Assembly (NCBI GenBank): GCA_027919835.1
Contig: JANVFP010000017.1
Span: 558,001-622,000 of the forward strand
Origin: Lentinula raphanica
Taxonomy: Eukaryota > Basidiomycota > Agaricomycetes > Agaricales > Omphalotaceae
DNA length: 64,000 nt
Direction of reading: 5' to 3'
Made by a program: the position numbers and the translations under genes
The notes under the pieces: generated by a model
The model's database searches: none
Told to the model about the DNA's origin: nothing
The model's input: only the letters and a program-made list of their open reading frames with translations
In this document: piece by piece, positions 11,401 to 23,800 of the stretch
Position numbering within the stretch: position 1 is the first letter of the stretch
Layout: each line of letters begins with the position of its first letter

Positions 11401-12470
11401 GATAAGAGAGCTGGGCTTGACACCACACGTGAAGCATACAGTGAGCGAGTTGGTCAACAAAGACAACTGTCCGCATTTCAATACGATCGTGGTGGATTCA
11501 TTGTCTACGGTGAGTAGGTTCTCTATAATACTCTCTCTGTTATCCGAGTGTGTATAACTTATACTCTTCTTCTTCTTTTATTCCCAGGCCGAGACCATTC
11601 GTGAATCGAACATCTTCGCTACATACCCATCGTGCTTCTTGCACCCTCAATGCCCCGACTCAACTGTGGGTCGTCCTCTACTCAGCATTCCGTTATCCAG
11701 ATCCGCTCATCCACGTCCTATTTCCCACCCTTTCCCCATGACCGGCACCAATCAGTGAAATGGTGTTTAGACAACTCGATCTCTGCTCAGGTCACTACAC
11801 CCGTCTCGGCTCAAGATTTGGCGATGGCACTAGTGAGTGAGCTGGAGAGTAACACAGTTAGCCCTGTTGCAGCGGCGAACGACGTGACATTCAATATCCT
11901 CCTGGCGGAGGATAACCTGGTCAATCAGAAGTTGGTGGTGAAAATTCTAGAGAAATATGGGCACTCTGTCGGACAATGGGAGTCTGGCTATCGATGCGTT
12001 CAAGGGTAGAGTCGCACAGGGAAGACCTTTCGATATCATCTTGGTGCGTGTTTATACTGGCTAGAACGCTCCTCAGCATCAACTCAATGTGTTTTAGATG
12101 GACGTGTCTATGCCTTTCATGGGCGGTATGGAAGCCACCGAACTGATTCGTGAGCATGAGATGAAGCACGGGCTTACTCCGATACCCATTATCTCTTTGG
12201 CCGCACACGCAAGTAAGCATTGTCCTTCGCTTGTCTCTTGTTGAACTTTACACCTGTAGTGATTGGTGACAGGAAACAATGTCTTCAAGCAGGAATAGAT
12301 GATCATATAATGAGTAAGGATTTCCCTTTGTCTCTCTGTACATGGATCTCATCGATATCTGTTCAGAACCTTTGCGTCGTGCCGATCTCCTGAATTCGAT
12401 CAACAAATTAGCGGGCGAAAGAAATGCAGCCAAGCATCCGCTTCTGCGCAGAGCTGCTGCAAAATCGTAG
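8411..12470 (+). pseudogene. decayed group III hybrid histidine kinase (Nik1/Os-1 type)
   Basis: Translated frames follow the fungal group III osmosensor kinase, which feeds the HOG pathway. Five to six HAMP-like repeats run from 8411 to about 10,420 (for example [40 protein letters not shown]). They are followed by the H-box [10 protein letters not shown] (about 10,490, with an intron before TPMNGIIGM), an ATPase domain ([40 protein letters not shown]) and a C-terminal receiver (ILLAEDNLVNQK, ILMDVSMPFMGG, DDHIMK). Breaks are many: the N-terminus before the first HAMP is absent; an extra A near 9541, frameshifts near 10,300, 10,690, 10,840 and 11,970; stops near 11,750; loss of a GDLTKK-type segment near 9160; and loss of the stretch between SDTGIG and the G2 box near 11,100. 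Introns are retained, so this is a duplicated genomic copy. Most ATPase and HAMP blocks are still readable, suggesting moderate age. Confidence 0.88.
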
Positions 12471-12852
12471 TCAAAGGCGTTCTCATTCCTGGACTGCTCG
12501 TCCTTCATCTTGCCAGCTATATTCTAACTTGTTTTTACTCTTGTACCGTCTGCGGCTTCTGTTCTTCTCACATGCTCTTTTCTCTTTTTTACTTTCCGCA
12601 TCGGCGAACAGGACGCGCGTTTCTTATTCTGCTTTGTACCAACACGCCTCATTCGGTCTTCCAATCTTCGACACGTGTAAACGTCTCTTCGTATATCAAT
12701 CTACTGCAATTACACCGTCTATGTATGCTATCGATGCCTCTAATCTCTGACTATTTCTTGCCCAATGTAATCGTTATGGAAACATCGCTAGGAAACCAAT
12801 CCAACAACTTTTCCTGAACACAGTTGACCACCATACCCCCTAAGCCCTGGTA
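12471..12852. other. non-coding region, nothing recognised
   Basis: It is pyrimidine-rich on the plus strand directly after the kinase stop, consistent with an old 3' untranslated region. No gene is seen. Confidence 0.5.
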
Positions 12853-13800
12853 CTACCTAATACCTCGCCCCTTCTCCTCTGCAGCCAGTTCCAGGAATAA
12901 TACGCCCTCAAAGGTAGGTTTGCCTGTTCTTTCGCAGCACCGGTGAGCTGTCCAGCAAAAGTCCTTTGCCTGGCGGAATGACCTCTCGTCGACGTCACGG
13001 CCTTCACGAACGCGGGTTGTACTGCAGAGAGAATGGCCGCAGCTACAGACGAGGAGTGTCGCGATCAAGACCTTCGGTTGCTCGAGGAGGCTGATTATGC
13101 GAGACTCTACTATCTTGAGTTCATTGCCAGGACGAAACGACAATTTCGGTACGCCGGGCGTGTTCAAACACACTGAGTTATTGGTTACTGGTTGAGAGGT
13201 TTGTGTTGCCTGACGATTGTGTGATTGAATCGATAGTGTTAGATATACGCGCTTTTCGTGCCTTCGAAGATGACATGGCCCACAAGCATCCGTGATACGA
13301 TTGATACCTAAATTCAGTGAGCTCGTTTGAAGCCTTAGAAGAGAACATGAAAGAACTCACGTTGTTGGATCCATAAGGTTGTTGGTAAGAGTGTCACCGG
13401 AACGTGTGGTGTAACCATCTCAATAGCAGAAAAAAGGAGATGTCTGGTGAATAGAGACTGATTACTCGTTCCCAGCATTAGATAATTGTCGTATGTACGA
13501 GGAAAAAGGTCGGCGTACAATGCAAGAACACACTGTTGACGTATGTGAAGAGATGATCGAGACCTTCATGGAATACGAGTTGGCCTTCGTTGACGTTGAA
13601 GATATGTTCCATAAGGCTGCCTCGAGAATGTACCTTTGAATCATGATAATCTTTGGGGCTAGTAGGCATTAATTCAGATACTTTGCAGTAATTGTCACGA
13701 AGGAGGGGAATGAAGACAGACGTACATTGTTCTCTGCATTCAGCAGTCGAGATAAATCGCGTAGCTCATGATAAGAGTCAGGACAGTGACCATTTGGTGA
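12853..13800 (-). pseudogene. unidentified multi-exon gene remnant
   Basis: Several minus-strand stretches look like real coding sequence joined by intron-like gaps. They are SYHELRDLSRLLNAENN (about 13,770), PKDYHDSK and FNVNEGQLVFHEGLDHLFTY (about 13,650-13,540), CVLALYADLFPRTYDNYLML (about 13,530) and, at 13,150-12,860, RPGNELKIVESRIISLLEQ with TTRVREGRDVDERSFRQAK. I cannot name the family. The frames do not join cleanly, so a decayed gene is more likely than a working one. A set of chance frames cannot be excluded. Confidence 0.3.
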
Positions 13801-14080
13801 TCGACCGGAGGTGAATCACGCAACCACGTGATTGAGCGTTGATACTGGGTCCCGGTCCGGTTTGTCAGTCAGCCACTCTTTTCAACTCGACCACCACTAA
13901 CTCTGCGTTATCGTCTGTACTGTTCTACCATCTTCTCTTTTGGAACTGTACTTTTATCACACTCCAGTTTCGAAGCTATAAATTCAATGCTGACCAGGTG
14001 AGTAATACTATCTCGAAAAAGCAAGTATCACTGGCTCATGAACACGACGAACCAGGAAAAGTAAAAATAAACATCATCAG

Positions 14081-15507
14081 GTCTCTATACGAAGGTGCCA
14101 TCCCTTTGGCAATGTCTGCCGTTGCAATCGCCCCCAATTCCAGGAAATTCATAACTTGGTCACGAATTGTCAAGCATATCTTCCCTTTCTCACATTCAAC
14201 TGCGTCTCCACTGTTGGCAGCAATCAAGACTACCAGGCCGCTTTGGATCAGCTCTTTCCTATTTTTCCTTACCTCAGTTACCTTACGACTGAGGCGTATT
14301 CATACTTCGATTCTCGGAACAAGCAACTTCTGGAGCTCTCCCGACAGCTTTCCTCAGTCGGGAGGATGAGAAATGACTTTCTCTTCAGTATCCATTGCCA
14401 CACCAACATTCCCTCCGACAATGTAGCCCTGATTGTTCTAAGGAACCTCGACAGGCTACTCATTGGAATACAGAACAAAAAGATCTATCTAGAGTCTACT
14501 TGGTGGAAACTCTTAGACGATAGTCCTTTCCAGGTCGAGAATTTGCTCTCAAGTCTAATGAACGATGTAAGCTTGTAACCGCTCTTTTTCGATCTCTTCT
14601 GATCATTGATAGATTCGAAATCGACCGGAAGGGTTCTGGAATGCCATTCCCAACATCTCTTATAGGGATTTTTCAACGTTGGGGGTGGGACGTTGGGTTA
14701 ATGATGAAATCATCAACTACTTTATCAATAAGTGGTGTTCCAACTCGAGTAGCACTTTAGGTTTCGGGACTTTCTTTGCGGGATGTTGTCTTTTCGAGGA
14801 CAAGCATTCTTGTCTGATCGCTAAAAGAGATCTTACTGCTGAAGATGAGGCTAGGGTGAGACGTTTCGCCTTGAAAAAACAGGTCAGTTTTGCATACGTT
14901 CGGCTCAGCATTTCGACTAATTTTTGGCGTCTCCTAGAACTTCCTAGCCTTGGAGAGTTGGGATTCCGTTTTCATTCCCATTCACGAGGGATGTTCCCAC
15001 TGGTATTCGGCCAGGATAGATTTCGTCTTGAAAAGAATTGATATCTACGACAGTCTCCAAGAGACTTGCATCGCCAACCGCCAGAAACCTGTGTCTTTAC
15101 GCAAAAACACCAACCTCATGCTAGTAAGGCTAGAGTCTTTCAATTTTCTGTTTGGGCTTAAATGCAGCTTAGGTACTCATGTGGGTAACGGAAATCCTGA
15201 GCGAAATGAGGGGAGAGCCAGTCTGCTTAACCAACAATCCTCAAACACCCTGGGTCTGTGATCCTCACAGCAAGGTATGCTCTTTCAGAATACATGATAC
15301 GTCTTTCTCATACATCATCAGGTGCCTTTTCAGCCGAATGCTTTCGATTGTGGGGTTCATACGTTGTGGCACCTCAAACACGTTCTAGAATACAGAGAGG
15401 TAATCACAGGATCACGAAGCAAGCAGGATGGCCTGTCTTTCACCAGCGACATGGTGGGCAAGCGTTTGAGACTAGCACAAGAGCTTCTTCAGGATGTAGC
15501 CCCTTGA
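14081..15507 (+). CDS. Ulp1-like (C48) cysteine protease, transposon-associated
   Basis: The exons read in frame as about 14,081-14,566, 14,613-14,882, 14,938-15,123, 15,173-15,274 and 15,322-15,507. The C48 catalytic set is complete: His in CSHWYSARIDF, Asp in IDIYDSL, Gln in VPFQPNAFDCGVH and Cys in the DCG of the same motif. The upstream VGRWVNDEIINYFINKW is the usual substrate-binding start of Ulp1 domains. Family members cut SUMO or related modifiers from proteins. In Agaricomycete transposons they are frequent companions of the transposase, with an unproven role. The first exon(s) and start codon could not be fixed; sequence from about 13,840 may contribute. The stop lies about 200 bp before the transposase ATG, on the same strand. 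Confidence 0.82.
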
Positions 15508-15703
15508 CCTCTTGCTATTTTTACATGGTCCGCTGTACATGTTCTTGTCATCTTACACGTTGTATCTTCGCTTGTTCTGAATGGCATTGTCACGGCCTAT
15601 CGAGGCTTATGTTCTCCAAAACGTGTTGTCCTCGTTTCTGTCTGATCTCTTTTTTCACTATCATCCATTGTCTGCTAAACCTCCATCCCTCCCTAGTTGC
15701 TCC

Positions 15704-18700
15704 ATGGATCCTTCCTGCCCTGTCTGCGGCAAAGTTTTTTCCCGACCCCAGGACTGCTCAGCCCACATAACTCAAAAACAGGATGAACCCCACCGCACCT
15801 ATCAGTCTCTTAGAGCTCAAAAGCTAAGCCAGCATTTCCGAAATACTGTGAAGGAAGCCTCAAGGGCTCAAGCAGCCCAAAAGTCTTCTCGCCGTGGAGA
15901 CGTCTCCACTGATATCCAGAGACACGTTCTTGCTACAACCACCGAGGCACCTCCGGTCGAGACAGCAGAATTAGATGAAGAATTCGACAACGATACTGGC
16001 AAAGCGAAGGAGGTAGATTCCGACGATGCGAAGGAGGTAGATTCCGACGATGCGATGGAGGTAGATTCCGACGATGCGATGGAGGTAGATTCTGATATCG
16101 ATCAGGAAGATCTTGCAGATAACGACGGAGGAGAGATCATTGTTTCCAAAGTTTCATCTGAGCAAGAGGAAGACTATCTTCTCGAGCAAGCGATGAATAC
16201 GACCTTCCAGGAGCTCTACGGCGCTGATGTCGATGACGACGAGAGTCTGTTCAACTTTCTCCCAGAAGACGACAACAAAGACGCCGCGTCAGCCCCTGCT
16301 CCGCCTCCGCCGATGAAACGCTCATTAGTAGAAGATGAAGAACCATGGACCATACAATGGCATTCTACTGCTGGAGAGGTCCTCAGAACCGAGAAGACTA
16401 TACACGAACGTTGGCTCAGAATCTTATCGGGAGTGAAACAGGACACCTATAGTCCTTTCTCGTCCCGTTTGGAGTGGGAAATCTCTCACTGGGCGGTGAA
16501 GGAAAAAGTGTCCCAAAGTTCTTTCAACCGTTTGCTACAGATTCCCCAGGTATCTCTGACTATCCTGTACATAGAACAGTCACTGACCTCTTCTAGATCA
16601 AAGAGAAGCTCGGCCTCTCTTTCGACAACGCTAGATCCATGTTAAACAAGGTCGATCAAATCCCTGAACGTTGCGGTGGTTGGTTGGTCAAACAACTCTC
16701 CTTCAAGGATCGTCCTCAGGAGGAGTTTACTGTGAGATACAGGGACCCTATAAAAGCTATCAAAGCTCTCTGGGGTGACCCTTCCTTTTCAAAGGATCTC
16801 GTGTATAGGCCGGCAAAACTCTTCAGGAAATCGGGCTTCAAGGAAGAGGATAGGATATACTCAGAGATGTGGACTGGAAGTTTTTGGAATAAGGTCCAGG
16901 TCAGTCTACGTCGATTACCTTGGTGTCCAGAGAGCTCACAGGTTTCTTTGTTAGGGGTCTCTTCCTCAGGGAGGCACCGTCGCACCCGTAATCTTGGCTA
17001 CAGACAAAACGCAACTTACGCAGTTCTCGGGAAGCAAATCAGCTTACCCAGTCTATCTTACGATTGGAAATATTCCCAAGAACATTCGAAGAAAGCCAGG
17101 ATCCAGAGCTTGCATTCTCCTCGCGTATCTCTCCGTGGATAAGATCGTCAAGAAAGGTCTATCGGAGACCCAAATCAAACTTCGGAACTATCAGCTGTTC
17201 CATACATCCATGGCTTTGATTTTAGGACCTTTGAAAGCCGCTGGAAATCCTGCGGGTCCTGGTGTAGAGATGGTAGGTGGTGATGGAGATGTTCGACGAG
17301 TTTATCCTGTGCTGGCTACCTACATAGCCGACTATCCGGAACAGTGTGTCGTCACTTGTACTAAATATTGTACTTGTCCCAAATGCCAACGAAAGGCAAA
17401 AGAACTACATCAAACCGAACCCGGAGAGCCTCGAACGCAGCGTTGGTCTTATGAGAAGATTTCGGACGCTCAAAAAGCTGCCAAGGAAGGAGGTAGAAGT
17501 GTACATTCTAGGACGATGAAGGACGACATCGCGGGGGGGAATTATAAGCCTTTCTGGGCTGGGTTCCCTCTAACAGATATACATCGATGTATAGCTCCTG
17601 ATATACTTCATCAACTATATCAGGGAGTTCTCAAATATCTGGTAAAGTGGGTACAACACGTTATAGGTCAGGAAGAATTGGACAATCGCCTTAGCAAGCT
17701 ACCGCCGACATCAGGTGTTAGACATTTCGCCAAAGGAATCTCCAATCTCACTCAGATGTCAGGATCGGAACGAAAACACATATCCCGCATTCTCTTAAGC
17801 TGTCTGGTTGGGAAGATGGATCAGAAAGGGATCACGGCTTGTAGATCTATTCTTCACTTCATCCAACTCGCCCAATATCCTTCCCATGACCAGGAAACCC
17901 TACAATATATGAAGGATGAACTCGATACGTGGCACAAATACCGCGATTACTTTATTGACCAGGGCGCTCGAGAACACTTCAACATTCCAAAGTTCCATTC
18001 TCTCCTCCACTACGTAGATTCTATCCATTGGATAGGGACGACCGACAACTCTAACACAGAAGCGTTCGAAAGACTTCACATAGACTTTGCCAAAGAGGGT
18101 TGGAGGGCCAGCAATAAGAGGGATCATTTCCCTCAAATGGTCACTTTCATGTCACGCCAGGAAAAAATCTCCTCTTTCGACTTCTACCAAACTTGGAGCA
18201 TGGCTAATCCAGTGGACGTTTCTAATGTTGGAGAGGATCGAGAGGAGGATCGAGAGGGTGCTATTGGTCTCAACAACGACCAAGAAGAGGAAAACTACGA
18301 AAGCAGAAGACCTAAAAGACGGGGTGCTATCGAATCCAAGAAAGAAGACCCTTCTTCTGCTGGTCAGCTCAGCCTGGCCAAGAACCCTACCGAGCCCAGA
18401 AAGAAGCTGAGTGCTATTGCTCTCTTACATGGAGCGCCTGGATTTATCGGAGCCTTGAAGCTCTTCCTGAACAACCTACTCCCAAAGGGGGAGCAGCGGA
18501 AGAAAGCAACAGCACTGGGCGGTTTATTACCTTTCACTACCCTGGAAGTCTGGCACAACTTTACGCTGATTCCTGCAAGTGTTTTGGATGAAACAGAGAA
18601 GACCCATATCAAGGCTAGACCTCTATCGAGCAAAAATAAATCTGCCAGGTTTGATACTGTTATTGTACTAGAGACTGACGATGCACAGTCGACCGCTGTT

Positions 18701-19124
18701 CGAGGTGAAGAACACAATTCCTATTGTTGATCGGCTATACTCACATTATGACCTTTCAGGTTGTAGAGCTGCTCGTCTGCGTGTTGTTTTTCGACTTCCT
18801 AAGATGGTGCACCGCCAAGGTTCTCTTGTGAATCCTCCTGCTCCCTGGCCTCAGGAACATTTGGCCTATGTCACTTGGTACTCACGTTTCAAACCTTCTC
18901 CTGACGACGCTACAGGTATGTACAAAATAGAACCTACCGTGGGTTCCAACGGTGTTCCCCAAGGGGCTGTTATCCCCCTCTCAAATATTAGGCAGAATTG
19001 CATGCTTGTGCCTAGTAAGGCGTCCTGGGGCGAAGACTGGAATTCTGATAATATCTTGGATAGGTGTTCATCATTTTTTGTCAATAACTTACAGTCGAAG
19101 TATACCTATCAAACTATATATTAA
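15704..19124 (+). CDS. Plavaka-family transposase
   Basis: Four exons read cleanly: 15,704-16,549, 16,597-16,899, 16,955-18,704 and 18,760-19,124, giving about 1,085 residues. The start MDPSCPVCGKVFSRPQDC is the C2H2-type finger usual for this family; an upstream in-frame Met at 15,581 exists. An acidic repeat tract follows. The core contains family signatures: GGTVAPVILATDKTQLTQF, PVYLTIGNIPKNIRRKP, YPVLATYIADYPEQ, CPKCQRK, PLTDIHRCIAPDILHQLYQG, FNIPKFHSLLHYVDSI and NSNTEAFERLHIDFAK. The C-terminal part has RLRVVFRLPK, HLAYVTWYSRF and IPLSNIRQNC. It should catalyse cut-and-paste movement of an element with terminal inverted repeats. No frameshift or internal stop was seen, so the gene may still be functional. 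I did not find the terminal repeats by eye. Confidence 0.92.
16004..16099 (+). repeat. 24-bp tandem repeat, four copies, in transposase exon 1
   Basis: Units start at 16,004, 16,028, 16,052 and 16,076 and encode A-(K/M)-E-V-D-S-D-D. The tract forms a strongly acidic linker between the N-terminal zinc finger and the transposase core. Confidence 0.9.
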
Positions 19125-20826
19125 CCAAGTACTTGAGCAGCCGCTGGCAGTACTCCCAAACGGCTTTGCGCTTGTGCTAACATGATCTTTTTGTCAAACT
19201 CCCGATACGTCGTAACATCTCTAGATCTTCAAGGCGTTTTTTGTGTTCTTGAGCAGACTGAACATGGGTCTGATAGGTTCGAGCCTACGATTGATACGAT
19301 TGCAAAGTTATGATCTATCGTTCTACAATTATGATTGGGCTTGTGCTTGAACGTTTGAACGCTTGAACGCGCTTGCCACAAACCTAGGAGTCTACTAGAG
19401 CGCCGAAACCGGGAATCATCACAGCCACTCGTGCTTCTTTCCCAAAACGGTTGAAGGCTCTGATCAAATGACGTGAATCTGAACCGTGGTTTCTCCTTCT
19501 TACTCCTAGTATCTTCGTTGAACATTGTTTGCTCACTGAGCCCCGGAGGAAGGACATAAACAGCTTTTGACTGCATATCGGAAGAGGCAGCCACACTTGC
19601 CACTGCAACATCCCTCTTGAGGCAACACTGAATTGCAGGAAAAGGAAAAGGAGAAGTGAGTGCTGCCTACCCTACTGTTTCAAACGATTGATTATCCATG
19701 CTTCGTTTAGTTTCTGACTTGGCTTTCTGGTCTGGTTCAATGTTCACGCGGGGACGGATACTAAGAGGGAGGAGGCGCAAAGACGAGAAATGGCTACATG
19801 AAGCAGATGGAGCAGGGGAAAATGCCTGACCCAATTCAATGATCGTCAGTACTATCATGTTATCTTATATATCCTGCCTCTTGACGCTGTATACAGAGTC
19901 TGTGCACATTACTAGTTCTCCGTAGAAGTCATTCGAGATCCTCGACAACCCCTCCTCGACCTCAATCTCACCACTCAAAGTCGTCTCGTGGTTAGTATCA
20001 TGCTCCTCTGTACCTGATACCCAGGTCGACGAGAGCACAACTTCATTGTGTGAGCGGTACATGTCTCGTCCTTTCTATCTCTTTGACCGAACATTGATCT
20101 CTATGCCTATTGCAGAAACTTATGCCTTTTCCTGGTCAAAAATCTTCATGTTGTCTGATGTCTCCGCTGCATCCCACTTACTGCAGTCTCTCCTATTGGA
20201 AATCAAAGGGCTGCTGGCAGCTACCTCCGCCAGAGCCAACAAAACTTCGCCGATCAGCGTCACTAGCACTGGTTATGGGTTATCAGTATGACACCGCCTT
20301 CCTCTTCAGGCAGGATCTACGAGCTCCTCGTCTATCAACGCCGTCATCCCTGGTCTGTGAGGAGCTGTATTGCAGCAGTCGCTCTAGATTCCCAGCCTGA
20401 TATACAGTGCTAAACCCTTGGTTGCACTGAGGAGATGTGATGAAAAAGCCAGAACGATGGTCTCCCGTTCTCTCACCTAGGTCGCTTACCTGTTCACATA
20501 TGCAAAGGCTCTTGTACGTATCACTTGTGTCTCATCGGCACCATCTCTGTTCAGCCCAACGGCGCTATCGTCTTTTTTCGAATCGTACTATCTTGCACGA
20601 CCCTTGACCCCCGATCGCCTGACACATCCTCTATTTCTTCTGTCAAGGGACTATCCCTCGACGGAACCCTCCAAGTGGACCTTTCGGCTAGACCAGATCA
20701 AGTGAGACAGGATACGATATTCGTCTATCTCTCTGATATGCTGTCCCATCTTCAAGCTCCTCTCGAAGCAAGGAAAAGTAACTCAAGCAGGCTGGAACGC
20801 TTGAGCAACGCGGTCTTGCACAGCGA
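19125..20826. other. region without a confident gene
   Basis: Minus-strand frames at 19,667-19,858 (a hydrophobic start) and 19,865-20,062 look weakly coding. Plus-strand frames at 20,046-20,836 could contain decayed exons lying upstream of the coiled-coil pseudogene. None matches a family I recognise. If the transposase belongs to a complete element, its right terminal repeat should lie here. Confidence 0.4.
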
Positions 20827-23800
20827 ATGGAACTAGAGGAGAGAAAACGTCAGCTCCAGGAACTAGACGCGGATGAAGAAGACCTTGAAGAGCTGGATAC
20901 CGAGGCGAAGGTCAAATACAAAGAACCAGCGCAGACATTGATAGATTGGGACGATGGGAATGCCCAATTGTCCAGTGCCTTAGGGAAGGTGTGTATATTG
21001 AATGACGATTCCCTAGTTCGCTCAATATTTACCACTCCTACGTAGTCTTCCCCCTCACCTTCTATCCCAGTTGCTCAACCTCCCTCCAATGAACCTGAGC
21101 ACTCGAAGGCCTCAGCAAGCTCTGCTGCCGCTCAAAGGCGCGCTAAGAACGCCGCACAGGTCAGTACCATCGTTGGATTTCCCCCTACTTCAAGTTCATA
21201 GTTCAATCAAAGAATTTGCTTTCGAGATCGGCAGTGGCTTGCTCAGCGAGGTCTGTAGGCTCCAAAGCCTCCTTGGAGAACGCGACAAGGCTATCCAAGA
21301 TATGAAGGAAGAGAAAGATGACCTAGAAGCTTCTGCAGAGAGCCTTCGTAAAGCCCTGAAGCAGCAGGAACGAAGTGCAGGTTAGCTCACCGAAGCATAG
21401 TACCTCTTCACACGTTACTCAACACTTCACGTACCACAGAAGTTCAAAGAAGAAAAATCGAACTTAGAAGTTACCCTCCAGAATCTCCGTTCTGAATTGT
21501 CGAATGCCCAGTCCACCAATTCCCGCCTTGATTCAGAACATAAGCGTCTCAACAAACTCCTTGCCACTGCCACTACCAGAGACACTGCCGAGCAGTTCAA
21601 GAACGAGACTAGCCAACTGCAGAGCTCTCTCGAGGAATTGACCAACAAACACGAAACAGATATTGCTCTGGCTAGGAAACATGCAGCTAGTCTTGCCCGT
21701 GATAAAAGCGATCTACAACAAACTATCGACACTCTCAAAACTGAAGTTGCGAGAGCTGGCCGTCGTCTTCCTCGTTTCGGTTCACCATTGACACCCAATG
21801 GGGCAGAACCGAATGATTTTCTCACTCCTGGGGGCATATCAATGCCAGCGACGAAGTAGCGAGCGCCGTCGCATCTATAAACCGCCGAAATAGAACGAAC
21901 GATATGGGTGCTTATGACGATGCTTTCGGAGACGACTTTGAAGATTCCGCCGAAGGGAGCCCAATACCTGGTAGTCTTTTCCGATCCGCCAACCATCCTC
22001 TCAACGAGCTCGAAGTTCTACAACAACGTCTTGCCCACGCTCAAAGGCAAATTTCGACACTAAAAGGTACACTTCAACGAGAAAAGAAAGAGAAGTTGGA
22101 TCTGAAGAGGAAGTTTGGAGTTCAGGGGCCCGAAGACGAAGACGACTTGTTGAATGAAGATTCAGTCGTCGAGGAGGGCGGAGATGGTGATGATACAGTC
22201 GGGCCAAATAACACTCTGAGTCCTGTCAATGGAAAGAGGAGGAAGCCATTGACATTGACAGCAGGCCGAGGTTCAAGAGGTCGCCTGCGTGGTAGAGGTG
22301 GTCGCAGAGGGCTCATTGGTGACCTAACTCTCACTGAACGCTTCAATCTTGCCGCGCGCGAACAGGATGACCAGGACGACTTATCCCCAGAACGAGGATC
22401 CACATCGCCCTCTGCACCATCTATACATCTCGCTGATGAAGATGCTTTCTACGATCTTGAAGAAGAGGACCAAGATCAAGTTCCGGAACACATGGGATTC
22501 CAAGCTTCTCCTTCTCCAGTACCATCGAACCGGACTAGTGTCGGGAGCATTACAAGTGTCGAAGGCATGGATCCTGCTTTTGCCAATGTTCTGCGCCGTA
22601 CACCTTCCACAAGCTCAGTCGTCTCTGTGCAAGCCAATGGAAGTCCATTACGAACATCGCTCCTACGTCGATCTACTAGAGGTCGAGGAACTGGTGTTGG
22701 TGTTGGAAGGAGAGTCAGGGGTGGGGCTGCTTGGCATGATGGTAGACCACCGTCTCTGGTCGATCAACCTGAGGACTTAGCTCGTGCTCTGGGAGCCAGT
22801 ATTGGTGCCTCACCTGTGTCTATCAAAGACGATGGTTCTGGCATTGGGATCATGGAAGAACTAGGCGCAGAGGTGATTGAGACAGCCGAATTTGGTTGTC
22901 AAACCGAACCGGAACCGGTGCCTTTAGTCCCTGATAAACCTCTATCCGACGCTTTTGTACAACACGAGCCAGAGCCAGACCCAACGCCACTCGTAACACC
23001 TCCACCACCTGCAGCGATTTTTGTTGAGATTGCTACGCAGACCATCCCAGAGCCTGTGGTAAGACATGACGAAGCTGCTGTACAGCATCTACCCTCCCTA
23101 GTGGGCATCAGTACAGATCCTCTTCCCGACACGCACGCTGCAGAGGTGGAAGCATGGATGAATGACGAAATTCGCGAGAGACGAGATACTATTCTTCCGG
23201 ATGTCTCTACCACAAGCTCTACAGGCGAATCAACAATTAAGGATGCACCTGTCAAGGTTTTCCTCACTTCTTTGGCAATCGGCACTAGAGGCGAAGTCAG
23301 CGACGATGGTGAAGAGACGGAGACAGGCGCTGAGATGGATCAGGCAACTACGTGGACGCAAGGCAAAGTGTTGTACATTCTACTGCGTCAGCATCTAGAG
23401 ATGATTTCCATTCCATGATGATGATGATGACAGATAATGAAGTCTCGGACTCTGATGCCGACGACGGGGAAAGCATCAAGGTTTCACCATTGCCCGTTAG
23501 AAGACCTCATCCACCGAGCTAGTTCAGGACTTCATCATTCTACAAAACCGTGCAGGTTCTAGCTCCGAGGCTGCTGTTATGACTCCGCCGACATTGTACG
23601 AGTCCAAGAGCGTAGCAGTCTATGCTTTGCCCGAACCTGTAGAAGTCGCACCTAAGGACTGGATGCCTCCTGCTTCGGTACCATTACCCCAAACCCCTGT
23701 CGAGTCTCCCGCACCATCCTCAGGCTCCCCTGCATTGTATCGCGTCGGATCGTCTAGCAAACAACAATTCCAATTCATTCCGCCCCCTCCTATTCAAGCT

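Noticed and set aside
19240..19300. tRNA gene suggested by a GGTTCGAGCC box
   Set aside because: No acceptor stem, D-arm or anticodon arm can be paired around it.
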